From CAYLNG01 sp964497855 (GTDB lineage Bacteria; Verrucomicrobiota; Kiritimatiellia; SS1-B-03-39; UBA6053): a stretch of 15,264 nt of DNA. The DNA lies in contig CAZCFM010000092.1 of NCBI GenBank assembly GCA_964497855.1, positions 1-15,264 of the forward strand. Reading direction: 5' to 3'. The position numbers and the translations under genes are program-made. Shown here piece after piece: positions 1 to 7,592 of this stretch; position 1 is the first letter of the stretch, and every line of letters starts with the position of its first letter. The notes under the pieces were generated by a model. That model made no database searches. It was not told the origin of the DNA and worked only from the letters and a program-made list of their open reading frames with translations.

Positions 1-5
1 AAAAA

Positions 6-82
6 TGGCGGGATCTACGGGACTTGAACCCGCAACCTCTGCCGTGACAGGGCAGCGCTCTAACCAATTGAGCTAAGACCCC
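6..82 (-). tRNA. tRNA-Asp (anticodon GUC), CCA encoded
   Basis: On the minus strand this 77-nt stretch folds as a complete cloverleaf. The acceptor stem is GGGGUCU/AGAUCCC with one G-U pair, the D stem GCUC/GAGC, the anticodon stem CUGCC/GGCAG with loop CUGUCAC (anticodon GUC), and the T stem GCGGG/CCCGU with loop UUCAAGU. The discriminator is G, as expected for tRNA-Asp, and the 3' CCA is encoded at 6-8. It decodes GAU and GAC. The run of five A at 1-5 would give U5 directly after CCA in the transcript. It is the only leftward feature at this end and diverges from the gene at 269. Confidence 0.97.
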
Positions 83-104
83 GCAAAAGCGGGAATGTGA
101 GGGT

Positions 105-135
105 CGTATATGCCGGAAGCGGGGAGGCTTGGCAA
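105..135 (-). promoter_or_regulatory. Possible promoter of tRNA-Asp
   Basis: On the minus strand TATACG (105-110) resembles a -10 box about 22 nt upstream of the tRNA 5' end. TTGCCA (130-135) resembles a -35 box, but the spacer is 19 nt, longer than ideal. The placement suits a short pre-tRNA leader. This rests only on hexamer similarity. Confidence 0.25.
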
Positions 136-203
136 TACCAAAGATGGAAAAAATCACCGGTTCCCTCTCGCGGGGATCGGGGTCGGAGGGAGCTACAATC
201 GGC

Positions 204-231
204 TTGACACCTCTTGGTGCAAAATGACAAC
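204..231 (+). promoter_or_regulatory. Possible sigma70-type promoter of the 269-895 gene
   Basis: A perfect TTGACA lies at 204-209. Sixteen nt downstream is GACAAC (226-231), only a 3/6 match to a -10 box. Transcription would begin near 238, leaving room for the AAAGG ribosome-binding site at 259-263. An isolated TACAAT at 194-199 is an alternative -10, but it has no recognisable -35 upstream. Weak evidence. Confidence 0.25.
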
Positions 232-268
232 AGAGTGGCGATTTTCAGGTCAAAACTCAAAGGTTTCT

Positions 269-895
269 ATGTCCATTCGTATCGGTACGATTCTGTTGGG
301 CTCTGTTGACAGTGCCCACGGCGAGAGCATTCAAAGCAAATTTTTTGTGCTCATCCTCCCTCTTTTTCCTGTCGGGTCCTACCACATGCTGGAAGGGGGA
401 GGGGCCATCAAAATCAAGGCCCATGGAAAAAGCATTCTGACGGGGTACCTGAATTTTTTGGGGAGCGTTGCCGCGCTTCTTCTGTTTGTGTTCGGGCTGA
501 TTTCGTTTATCCACAAAATCACGCCCAACCGCCCGCTGGGTGCGGCGATGATGGCGGGGGCCGTCGGTTTGGGCGTTCTGGTTTGGCTGCTCAACACGAA
601 ATGGGGCAAAATCCATCCCGACGAGGCGGAGATCCGTCTGCGGCTCAAATCCGTGCTTGGCGCGGGAGTCCATCCCGGACGACTTAAAAAGAAAGAACTC
701 GCCACGCTGTACCAGGCCCTCCAAGAGCGCCTTCGCGCCGAACAATTGCCGCTGGAGTGCGAAGCGCTGTTTAAAGCCGGACTGCAACCGGAACAGGTTC
801 CGCTGGTGTATTGCGCCTGCCTCTACGGGCGATATGCGGAGCCCTCGGCGAATTGGGCCACGCTGGAGGCGTCCCTGCGTCCGCATCTGACCTGA
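269..895 (+). CDS. Two-helix membrane protein of unknown function
   Basis: A 208-residue protein that I do not recognise as a named family. The start is placed at ATG 269 (MSIRIG...) because AAAGG sits at 259-263, about 5 nt upstream; the frame is open further upstream, but that part looks non-coding. The N-terminal 55 residues form a short soluble or peripheral segment containing SKFFVLILPLFPVGSY. Two hydrophobic helices follow at about 58-82 and 90-109. The C-terminal hundred residues are charged and probably helical (LKKKELATLYQALQERLRAE), presumably cytoplasmic. A KFFVL..PL.P.GSY pattern followed by two helices recalls small uncharacterised bacterial membrane proteins, but I can assign no function. 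It precedes tgt by 84 nt on the same strand. Co-transcription is possible but unproven. Confidence 0.8.
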   Translation: MSIRIGTILLGSVDSAHGESIQSKFFVLILPLFPVGSYHMLEGGGAIKIKAHGKSILTGYLNFLGSVAALLLFVFGLISFIHKITPNRPLGAAMMAGAVGLGVLVWLLNTKWGKIHPDEAEIRLRLKSVLGAGVHPGRLKKKELATLYQALQERLRAEQLPLECEALFKAGLQPEQVPLVYCACLYGRYAEPSANWATLEASLRPHLT

Positions 896-979
896 GCCAG
901 GTCAAGCGCCGCGGATTCCGGTGATATTGCCGGGGAATGGGGATTGATTGATCGGGGCTTTCCGGGCAAGGGAGTAGGC

Positions 980-2113
980 ATGCAACAACCTGGAGATTTC
1001 GAGATCACGGCCCGCGACCCGGAGAGTGCGGCACGCTGCGCTCTGCTTCACACGGCACATGGGCCGGTGGAGACGCCGGTGTTCATGCCCGTGGGCACGC
1101 AGGCCACCGTCAAATCCCTGTCGCCGGAGGACGTGGAGGACCTTGGCTTCCGCATCCTTCTCGGCAACACCTACCATTTGCAGGAGCGTCCCGGCGCGGA
1201 ACTGATCGCGCGCCTGGGCGGCCTGCACCGCTTCATGGGCTGGAATCATGCGATCCTCACCGACAGCGGTGGTTTCCAAGTCTGGTCGCTGGCCGACTTG
1301 AACAAAATCACCGAAGCGGGTGTGACGTTCAAGAGCCATCTCGACGGCTCGATGCATTTTATGGGCCCCGTGGAGTCGATGGCCATCCAGCGGAATCTGG
1401 GTTCGGACATCGCCATGCTGTTCGACGAGTGCATCCCCTACCCCGCCACGCCGGACTATGCCGAAAAAGCCGTCGGGCGCACCCTGCGCTGGGCGAAGGT
1501 CTGCAAGGAGCAGCCCCGCTCGGAAGGACAGCTGTATTTTGGCATCGTGCAGGGAGGCGCGTATGCGGAGCTGCGGGCACAGTGCGCGGCGGGACTGGTG
1601 GGCATCGGGTTCGACGGTTATGCGATCGGCGGGGTGAGCGTGGGCGAGCCCGACGAGTTGATTCTGCCGGGCGTGGAGGCCAGTGTGGCGCATCTGCCCG
1701 AGGACAAGCCGCGTTATCTCATGGGCGTGGGCCTGCTGGATCAAATGCTCAACTCCATCGCGCGCGGCGTGGACATGTTTGACTGCGTCTTGCCGACACG
1801 CATCGCGCGCAACGGGGCGGCGGTGACGCGGCGGGGACGCTACGCCGTCAAAAACGCCTGTTGGAAAGAGGACGCCCGTCCGGTCGAGGAAGGATGCAGC
1901 TGTTACACCTGCCGGAAGTACACCCGCGCGTACCTTCGGCATCTGCTGCACTGCGACGAACTGCTGGGCTACCGACTGCTGACCCTGCACAACCTCCACT
2001 GCATGCAAACGGTGATGGCCGAAACGCGCGACGCGATCCGCGCCGGGACCTTCAGCCAGTATCGCCGCGATTTTCTGGCGGGCTACAACAAGATCGCAGA
2101 GATGGAACCCTGA
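980..2113 (+). CDS. tgt: Queuine tRNA-guanine transglycosylase
   Basis: A 377-residue enzyme, close to the 375 residues of E. coli Tgt. It exchanges guanine 34 for preQ1 in tRNAs with GUN anticodons, including the tRNA-Asp(GUC) at the start of this window, as a step in queuosine synthesis in the cytoplasm. The TIM-barrel signatures are intact: LTDSGGFQ with the general acid/base Asp95, FDECIPYP with substrate-binding Asp149, FGIVQGG near 187-193, and MFDCVLPTR with nucleophile Asp268. The zinc site is complete, with Cys306, Cys308, Cys311 and His337; the 26-residue spacing from the last Cys to His equals that in E. coli. ATG 980 is chosen because AAGGGAG (969-975) lies just upstream and it gives the family length. 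The in-frame TTG at 944 is less likely. A 104-nt gap separates it from phoH. Confidence 0.98.
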   Translation: MQQPGDFEITARDPESAARCALLHTAHGPVETPVFMPVGTQATVKSLSPEDVEDLGFRILLGNTYHLQERPGAELIARLGGLHRFMGWNHAILTDSGGFQVWSLADLNKITEAGVTFKSHLDGSMHFMGPVESMAIQRNLGSDIAMLFDECIPYPATPDYAEKAVGRTLRWAKVCKEQPRSEGQLYFGIVQGGAYAELRAQCAAGLVGIGFDGYAIGGVSVGEPDELILPGVEASVAHLPEDKPRYLMGVGLLDQMLNSIARGVDMFDCVLPTRIARNGAAVTRRGRYAVKNACWKEDARPVEEGCSCYTCRKYTRAYLRHLLHCDELLGYRLLTLHNLHCMQTVMAETRDAIRAGTFSQYRRDFLAGYNKIAEMEP

Positions 2114-2217
2114 GCCAGTATCCGGGGCCTCACCGCCTGATCGCGGGTTCGCGGTTCGGGTAGGATTCCCCGCCCTTGCTTTTTTGCAGCGTTTCGATAC
2201 TGTTTCCGTTCTTTCGC

Positions 2218-3204
2218 ATGAACGAAACCACGCTCTATTTTTCCAGTCCGGCTGAAAGCGAGGATGTACTGGCACCCAAAGGGGGACTTTTGTCCTCTCT
2301 TTCCGAACGCCTGGATGTCGTCTGCACGGCCCGCGATCACTGGCTGAAAATTCAGGCGGAAAGCGAGGAAACCCTCAGCAGGGCGCTCGCCTTTGTGAAC
2401 CTTCTCCGCCTTGCCCGCTCCGAAGGCGTCGATCTGCGCGGCCCCACCCGCTGGTATATTCTCGAACACTTCCTCGGCGGCCGCGAAGCGCAGCTCCGGG
2501 AGATGTTCGGCGCCCGCGTGAACGTGATGACGGGCAAACGTCCGGTTTTCGCCAAAACCCTCGGCCAGGCCGAATACCTTCGCCTCATCCAGCGCCACGA
2601 CATCACCTTCGGCCTCGGTCCCGCCGGCACCGGCAAAACCTACCTTGCCATGGCCATGGCCGTCTCCTCCCTGCTCAAAGGCGATGTCAACCGCATCATC
2701 CTCACCCGCCCCGCCGTCGAAGCCGGCGAAGCTCTCGGATTTCTCCCCGGCGACCTGCAACAGAAAATCCTGCCCTATCTCCGCCCGCTCTACGATGCCC
2801 TGCACGACATGATGGACGCCGCCACCATCACCCAGTTCATCGAACGTGGTGTCATTGAGGTCGCGCCCCTGGCCTACATGCGCGGACGCACCCTCAACCA
2901 GAGTTTTATTCTTCTCGACGAAGCCCAGAACACCACCGAGGAGCAGATGTTGATGTTCCTCACCCGCATTGGCTACGACAGCAAATGTGTCGTGAATGGC
3001 GATGTGACCCAGATCGACCTGCCGAACAGCCGCCGCTCCGGACTGCGCGAAGCCCTCCGCGCCCTGGACCGGGTTGAAGGCATTGCCCACGCGCACCTGG
3101 GCGACGACGATGTTGTCCGCCACGCCCTCGTCCGCCGCATCATCCGCGCGTACCGCGCCCACCGGAATCCCGCGGACAACCCCGCCGCTCCTCTTCCCGC
3201 ATGA
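2218..3204 (+). CDS. phoH: PhoH-like (YbeZ family) P-loop ATPase
   Basis: A 328-residue PhoH-family ATPase; E. coli YbeZ has 346. It has an N-terminal region of about 110 residues resembling the KH-like part of the family, then an SF1-helicase-like ATPase core. Walker A is GPAGTGKT at 134-141. Walker B is FILLDEAQNTT, with Asp234-Glu235. RPAVEAGEALGFLPGD and the PNSRRSGL segment are also typical. Members act in RNA metabolism and associate functionally with YbeY, which is encoded two genes downstream. ATG 2218 is preferred from protein similarity, although no strong ribosome-binding site precedes it; the in-frame TTG at 2176 would add 14 hydrophobic residues unlike the family. Its stop overlaps the next start in ATGA (3201-3204), so translational coupling is likely. 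Confidence 0.97.
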   Translation: MNETTLYFSSPAESEDVLAPKGGLLSSLSERLDVVCTARDHWLKIQAESEETLSRALAFVNLLRLARSEGVDLRGPTRWYILEHFLGGREAQLREMFGARVNVMTGKRPVFAKTLGQAEYLRLIQRHDITFGLGPAGTGKTYLAMAMAVSSLLKGDVNRIILTRPAVEAGEALGFLPGDLQQKILPYLRPLYDALHDMMDAATITQFIERGVIEVAPLAYMRGRTLNQSFILLDEAQNTTEEQMLMFLTRIGYDSKCVVNGDVTQIDLPNSRRSGLREALRALDRVEGIAHAHLGDDDVVRHALVRRIIRAYRAHRNPADNPAAPLPA

Positions 3205-5435
3205 ACGACAAGCCCATTTTGTCCCGCGTCCGCCACAAACGCGCGCAGGAGCGCAGCCGCCAGGCCGTGCGCAAACCATCGAGCGTGTCCCCGCTGGTGG
3301 TGCTCTGTTTTTTCACCCTTTGGTCTTTGATCCTGCTGATTCTGCACCTCGGACGCGGCGTGGTGGTCACGGAACTCACCCCCGGCCAAACCGCCCCGGC
3401 CACCGTGCTCGCCCAAGTTGATTTCGAAACGATCAATCTAGCCGCCACCACCATTAAACAGGAACGCAGCCTGGCGGAAGTGCCCCCGGTCCTCGCCGTC
3501 CGCGACACCGGACTCAAAGACGCGGAACGCACCCTCATCACCTTTTTCGACCGTCTCAGGGAACCGGCACGTTTTGAGGAATCGGTCCGACTCCTCGGCT
3601 TGAACGAATCCCTGTTGACCTTTCCGGCCACCTTCGATCCTGCGATCCCCGAGTCTTTGCTGCCCGAACTCACGCGGCACCTGCGCGAGGCCTGGTCGCG
3701 GGGCCTCCTGTCCCGCAGCGACCGCGAGACTCTGCTGGAGGGAGGCGCGCCCACCGGACGGATTCAGCTCGGATCCGCGGGCCCTTTTTTGCCGCTGGAG
3801 ACCATCCCACTTCCTACCGAGGCCGCGAGTGCCGCCGCCGCCGCGCTGAGCACAGCCCTCTCCCTCTCTCCCGAACAGGCGATTCTGCTGGAGCGGCTGC
3901 TCGCGGACCTGCTGCAACCCAATCTGGTGCTCGACACCGGGGCCACGCGCATCGCCCGGAACGTCGCGCGCCAAAACCACGAGCCGGTACGCGAACTGAT
4001 CCGCCAGGGCACCCGCCTCATGGAGGCCCGTGTCACCCTCAACGATCAAATGATCCAGGACCTGCGCGCCCACCAGCAGAAATTGGCCCAGATGGATCAG
4101 GGCAAACACAACCTCACCGAAATCATCGGCAACGGCCTCTACCTCGGCGTCGGCCTCGCCGTGAGCCTCGCCTTCCTCTGCCTGCTCGAGGCCAACGCTC
4201 TCAAACGTGTCAACCGCCTCCTGCTCTGGATGCTGCTGACCCTGGTGGGACTCCTCGGCGGAAAATTCCTGATTTATCTCACCGCCGGCCTCAACCTCTT
4301 CCCCGGCCATCTGCTCCGGCCTCTCCTGCCCCTCGCCCTCGGACCGCTGCTCGGCACCGTGCTGTATGGACCCCGCCTGGGTCTCGCCGTCGGCTATGCC
4401 AGCAGCCTCGCCCTCTCCCTGCAACACGACCTCGACCTCAGTGTCTTCTTCTGCGGTCTCGCCCTCGCCCACACTTCCGTCCTCAGCGTCCGCGCCATTC
4501 ACAAACGCTCCAACCTCTTCCGCGCCGGCCTCTGGATCGGCGGCATCAAAGCCATCATCATGATCGCCGCCGGCAACCTCGAACAGGTCACACCCTTCAT
4601 TTATTCCCAGCAGGCCATCGCCGCCTTTCTCACCGGACTCCTCACCTCCCTCATCGTCCTGCTCCTCATTCCGCCCCTCGAATTTCTCTTCAAGGCCACC
4701 ACCGACATCCGGCTGCTCGAACTCTCCGACATGTCGCACCCGCTGCTCGCCCGCCTCGCCCTCGAAGCCCCCGGCACCTACCACCACAGCCTCATGGTCG
4801 CCCACCTCGCCCAGGCCGCCGTCCGCGACATCGGCGGCAACGACCTGCTCGTCCGCGTCTGCGCCTACTACCACGACATCGGCAAACTCACCAAACCCGA
4901 GTTTTTCATCGAGAACATCCAGGGACGCGCCAACCCGCACGACGAACTCTCCCCCAGCATGTCCCGCCTCATCGTCATCTCCCACGTCAAGGAGGGCGTC
5001 AGCCTCGCCCACCGCTACAAACTCCCCCAGCTCATCGTCGACGGCATCGAACAGCACCACGGCACCAGCGTCATCCAGTACTTCTACCACCGCGCCCGCA
5101 CCCGCGCCGACGAAGCCGACAAGTCCCGCGTACTTGCCGAAGACTACCGCTATCCCGGACCCAAACCCGTCGCCCGCGAAATGGGCGTCCTCATGCTCGC
5201 CGACGCCATCGAAGCCGCCTCCCGCAGCCTCGACCGCAACAAGCCCGGCCAGATCGATCCGCTCGTCAACGACATCCTCCGCGAAAAACTCAACGACGGA
5301 CAACTCGACCACTGCCTGCTGACCCTCGCGGAGATCAACGCCGTCCGCCGCTCCTTTATTTTCTCCCTGAACAACATGCTCCACGGACGCGTCGCCTACC
5401 CCAAAGAGGCCGAAAAGGAAAAAGATGAGAATTGA
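3201..5435 (+). CDS. pgpH: 7TM-HD cyclic-di-AMP phosphodiesterase, PgpH/YqfF family
   Basis: A 744-residue membrane protein with the full family architecture. It has a basic cytoplasmic N-terminus and a first membrane helix at about 30-50. An extracytoplasmic domain follows at about 55-300. Seven hydrophobic helices lie between about 311 and 493. The cytoplasmic HD domain runs from about 505 to 725. Metal-binding residues are visible as His529 (GTYHHS), His558-Asp559 (YYHDIGKL), His595 (ISHVKEG), His619-His620 (EQHHGT) and Asp668 (LADAIEAASR). Characterised homologues (Listeria PgpH) hydrolyse c-di-AMP to pApA. That substrate is inferred here from the family, and no cyclase is in view. The start overlaps the phoH stop by 4 nt, and its 3' end overlaps ybeY by 11 nt and supplies the ybeY ribosome-binding site. 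phoH-7TM/HD-ybeY is a widely conserved order. Confidence 0.96.
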   Translation: MNDKPILSRVRHKRAQERSRQAVRKPSSVSPLVVLCFFTLWSLILLILHLGRGVVVTELTPGQTAPATVLAQVDFETINLAATTIKQERSLAEVPPVLAVRDTGLKDAERTLITFFDRLREPARFEESVRLLGLNESLLTFPATFDPAIPESLLPELTRHLREAWSRGLLSRSDRETLLEGGAPTGRIQLGSAGPFLPLETIPLPTEAASAAAAALSTALSLSPEQAILLERLLADLLQPNLVLDTGATRIARNVARQNHEPVRELIRQGTRLMEARVTLNDQMIQDLRAHQQKLAQMDQGKHNLTEIIGNGLYLGVGLAVSLAFLCLLEANALKRVNRLLLWMLLTLVGLLGGKFLIYLTAGLNLFPGHLLRPLLPLALGPLLGTVLYGPRLGLAVGYASSLALSLQHDLDLSVFFCGLALAHTSVLSVRAIHKRSNLFRAGLWIGGIKAIIMIAAGNLEQVTPFIYSQQAIAAFLTGLLTSLIVLLLIPPLEFLFKATTDIRLLELSDMSHPLLARLALEAPGTYHHSLMVAHLAQAAVRDIGGNDLLVRVCAYYHDIGKLTKPEFFIENIQGRANPHDELSPSMSRLIVISHVKEGVSLAHRYKLPQLIVDGIEQHHGTSVIQYFYHRARTRADEADKSRVLAEDYRYPGPKPVAREMGVLMLADAIEAASRSLDRNKPGQIDPLVNDILREKLNDGQLDHCLLTLAEINAVRRSFIFSLNNMLHGRVAYPKEAEKEKDEN

Positions 5436-5889
5436 CGTCACCAACCAGCAGGCGGGCCACACCCTCGACGAGGCCGCCCTCGCCCGCTATGCCCACTGGA
5501 TCATGGAACAGGTTCAGGACCTCGCTCCGCACTTCCACTGGGTCGAACTCTCCCTCGTCCTCACCGACGACTCCATCCGCGCCCTCAACCGCGAATGGTG
5601 CGGACGCGACAAGGTCACCGATGTGATTTCCTTTGCTTACCCCGACGACGACGGCTTCTCCGGCGGCGACACCGGGGAAATCATCGTCAATGTCCAGCAG
5701 GCCGCCGAGGAGGGACGTCTTCGCGAATCGCCCGACGACGAACTCGCCCTCTACATCGCCCACGGCTGCCACCACCTTATGGGCGCGGAAGATCACAGTC
5801 CCGATCGCAAACGCGCGATGTTAACCCTCGAACGCGCCTGGCTGGAAAACGCCCGCGCCCTTGGCCTCTGCGGCCCCTTCTTCCAATGA
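5425..5889 (+). CDS. ybeY: YbeY endoribonuclease / rRNA maturation factor
   Basis: A 154-residue YbeY-family protein, near the usual length. These metalloenzymes take part in 16S rRNA 3'-end maturation, ribosome quality control and RNA turnover. Recognisable segments are LTDDSIRALNREW..., the substrate-cleft motif KVTDVISF (63-70), GEIIVNV (84-90) and the metal site HGCHHLMGAEDH at 113-124. Two positions depart from the E. coli enzyme. The Arg59 equivalent is Cys59 (LNREWCGRD), and the third zinc ligand position is Asp123 followed by His124, where E. coli has GYDH. From memory, Bacteroidetes homologues also vary at both places, so the protein may still be active. ATG 5425 is supported by AAGGA at 5414-5418. 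It lies inside the end of pgpH, and the stop overlaps the next start (ATGA). Confidence 0.95.
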   Translation: MRIDVTNQQAGHTLDEAALARYAHWIMEQVQDLAPHFHWVELSLVLTDDSIRALNREWCGRDKVTDVISFAYPDDDGFSGGDTGEIIVNVQQAAEEGRLRESPDDELALYIAHGCHHLMGAEDHSPDRKRAMLTLERAWLENARALGLCGPFFQ

Positions 5890-7166
5890 ATACACTGCTG
5901 ATTCTCTGTTCCACCTCCCTGCTCGGTGCCGCCCTGTTCAATACGCTGCTCCGTTCCCTGCGCTACAGCGGGGAAGCCGGGCTGTCCCGACTGCCGGAAA
6001 AATTCCCGCGTTTCGACGCCACGCTTCGCCGCTGGGAAAAACGCTGGCCCGAAATCATCTCCGTGGTCACGCTCCTCGCCGTCTCCCTGCAAATCGCCAC
6101 CATCTGGAGCGCGGTCAACCTCTATGACATCTATGCCGAACAGGTGGGCGGACCCATTTGGCTCGGCGTGGCCGCCGTCGCCCTCTACACCCTGCTCAAC
6201 ATCACGCTCACCCGCACCCTTCCCGGCGTCCTGTCCGAACACTACGCCGACCGCATCACCGTCCACACCCTCCCGCTCTGCGGCCTGCTCTATTTTATCT
6301 TCTGGCCCCTCGCCTTCCTCATCACCTGGATCGAAAAAATCCTCCACCTGCGCCTGGGCTCCAAAACCGACGAAGGCAACCGCCCCAGCGCGGGCGACGA
6401 AATCCTCACCCTCGTCGAACAGACCCACGACCACGAACTCGACGAAGAAGAAAAAGACTTCATCCGCTCCGCCCTCGAATTCGGCGAAACCATCACCCGC
6501 GAAGTCATGACCCCCCGCGTCCGCATGGCCGGTCTGGAGGACACCCTCAACGTTGAACAGTCCCTCGCCATCATCAAGGACAGCCCCTACTCCCGCTTCC
6601 CGCTCTACCACGACGACTACGACGAAATCCTCGGAATGGTCCACGTCAAGGATCTCATCAAAGCCATCGCCGCCGGCGAATTGAAACGCCCGCTGACGGA
6701 AATGATGAAGCCCGCCACCTTCGTGCCGGAGTCCATGCCCATCAGCGACCTGCTTCGCATGATGAAGTCGCAGAAAATCCACACCGCCATCGCGGTCGAT
6801 GAATACGGCGGCACCGCCGGCGTCGTCACCCTGGAGGACATTCTCGAGGAACTTGTCGGCGAGATCGAGGACGAACACGACAAGGAGACCAAGCCCTATT
6901 CGCGCATTGGCGACGGCGTCTTCCAGGTCGAGGCCAACATGCCCGTGGACGAACTCAACGAGGAACTTGATCTGCGCATTCCGGAGCGCGAAGAGTACGA
7001 CACCATCGCCGGCTATATGCTTTTCACGCTGGGCCGTATTCCCGCCACCGGCGAGTTGGTGCACGCTCCCGGCTGCGACATCCGCGTGCAGAAAGCCACC
7101 GCCCGCCGCATCCAGACCCTCACCCTGACGCCCCGCAGTCCCGTCGACGAAGATACCAAAACCTGA
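5886..7166 (+). CDS. CNNM/CBS-domain membrane protein, HlyC/CorC (YbeX-like) family
   Basis: A 426-residue protein. The N-terminal CNNM-type (DUF21) membrane part has hydrophobic segments at about 3-20, 56-76, 92-110 and 128-150. An acidic linker follows (HDHELDEEEKDFIRSALEFG, 181-200). A CBS pair begins at the typical TREVMTPR (about 204-211): CBS1 spans about 207-265 and CBS2 about 274-328, with VDEYGGTAGVVTLEDILEEL intact. The CorC_HlyC domain is at about 342-415 (YDTIAGYMLFTLGRIPATGE). Family members are linked to Mg2+/Co2+ efflux or tolerance; which ion applies here is unknown. E. coli YbeX is the soluble CBS/CorC relative encoded beside ybeZ-ybeY, so the position fits. ATG 5886 overlaps the ybeY stop by 4 nt; the frame is open upstream only as a shadow of ybeY. 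It is the last gene of the rightward cluster. Confidence 0.95.
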   Translation: MNTLLILCSTSLLGAALFNTLLRSLRYSGEAGLSRLPEKFPRFDATLRRWEKRWPEIISVVTLLAVSLQIATIWSAVNLYDIYAEQVGGPIWLGVAAVALYTLLNITLTRTLPGVLSEHYADRITVHTLPLCGLLYFIFWPLAFLITWIEKILHLRLGSKTDEGNRPSAGDEILTLVEQTHDHELDEEEKDFIRSALEFGETITREVMTPRVRMAGLEDTLNVEQSLAIIKDSPYSRFPLYHDDYDEILGMVHVKDLIKAIAAGELKRPLTEMMKPATFVPESMPISDLLRMMKSQKIHTAIAVDEYGGTAGVVTLEDILEELVGEIEDEHDKETKPYSRIGDGVFQVEANMPVDELNEELDLRIPEREEYDTIAGYMLFTLGRIPATGELVHAPGCDIRVQKATARRIQTLTLTPRSPVDEDTKT

Positions 7167-7235
7167 AGCCGATCCCTTCCCCTACCATCAGGATTAGCCT
7201 CAGAACACCTGACCTCGTGAGAAAGGCGTAAGGTG

Positions 7236-7260
7236 AAAACCCTGGAAACAGAGGGGTTTG
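7236..7260 (+). terminator. Weak hairpin after the rightward operon
   Basis: AAACC-CTG, a GAAA tetraloop, then CAG-(AGG bulge)-GGTTT, followed by TTTGTTATT. The stem is interrupted by the bulge, so it is a modest candidate for a factor-independent terminator about 70 nt after the stop at 7166. The much stronger palindrome at 7309-7524, followed by T tracts at 7573-7586, could do the same job. Confidence 0.3.
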
Positions 7261-7284
7261 TTATTGGGCCGCTCCAACGGGGAC

Positions 7285-7307
7285 TTCGGAAGAAATGATA
7301 CCAAACC
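7285..7307 (+). repeat. Imperfect direct repeat, left copy flanking the palindrome
   Basis: TTCGGAA (7285-7291) and ACCAAACC (7300-7307), with an A-rich stretch between them, recur in the same order to the right of the palindrome at 7554-7572. The right copy is 4 nt shorter. The pair may be remnants of a duplicated target or extra parts of the element. Confidence 0.4.
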
Positions 7308-7308
7308 C

Positions 7309-7524
7309 AGCACCAACGGTGCGCGGCATCCCAGCCCAGCACAACGTGCTGGGACTCGCGGATAATGGGTTTTGATGCGGTCTGAAGGACCGCCGCAACG
7401 TGCGACGCGCAAGCACGTTCCCCTGGGCTTCGACTTGCGGCGGTCCTTCAGACCGCATCCCGCTTTCCTGTCCGCAGACCCCGCGCGTTGCGCGGGTCTG
7501 GGATGCGGTCGCACCTTTGGTGCT
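7309..7524. repeat. Nested palindromic element of about 216 bp
   Basis: The 426-nt gap 7167-7592 between convergent operons contains one large imperfect palindrome centred between 7416 and 7417. The inner arms 7374-7398 and 7435-7459 are a perfect 25-bp inverted repeat around a 36-nt centre. The outer arms, about 7309-7364 and 7469-7524, are diverged inverted copies of one another sharing AGCACCAA-GGTGCG, GCATCCCAG and GCGGA blocks. Each outer arm folds on its own: GCACC-AAC-GGTGC (7310-7322), CCCAGCAC-AAC-GTGCTGGG (7335-7353), a bulged CAGACCCCGCGC/GCGCGGGTCTG stem (7475-7500) and GCACC-TTT-GGTGC (7511-7523). A further AACGTGC/GCACGTT hairpin sits at 7397-7419. The structure resembles REP/BIME-like or other non-autonomous palindromic elements. 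The reading frames across it look like artefacts. No transposase is visible. Confidence 0.9.
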
Positions 7525-7553
7525 AAACTCTGCCCCGGTTGGACGAATCTCCG

Positions 7554-7572
7554 TTCGGAAATAGACCAAACC
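7554..7572 (+). repeat. Imperfect direct repeat, right copy flanking the palindrome
   Basis: TTCGGAA (7554-7560) followed by ACCAAACC (7565-7572) matches the left copy at 7285-7307 apart from the shorter spacer. TCCG-TT-CGGA (7550-7559) forms a small palindrome here. Two T6 tracts follow at 7573-7586. Confidence 0.4.
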
Positions 7573-7592
7573 TTTTTTCGTTTTTTGAGATA

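Noticed and set aside
3438..5462. A 674-codon minus-strand frame opposite the 7TM-HD gene, with similar frames opposite tgt, phoH and the CNNM gene
   Set aside because: Their compositions are unnatural (runs of E, G, D, V), and every opposing gene carries intact catalytic motifs.
7309..7524. CRISPR array
   Set aside because: The repeats are inverted and nested, not evenly spaced direct repeats with unique spacers, and no cas genes are present.
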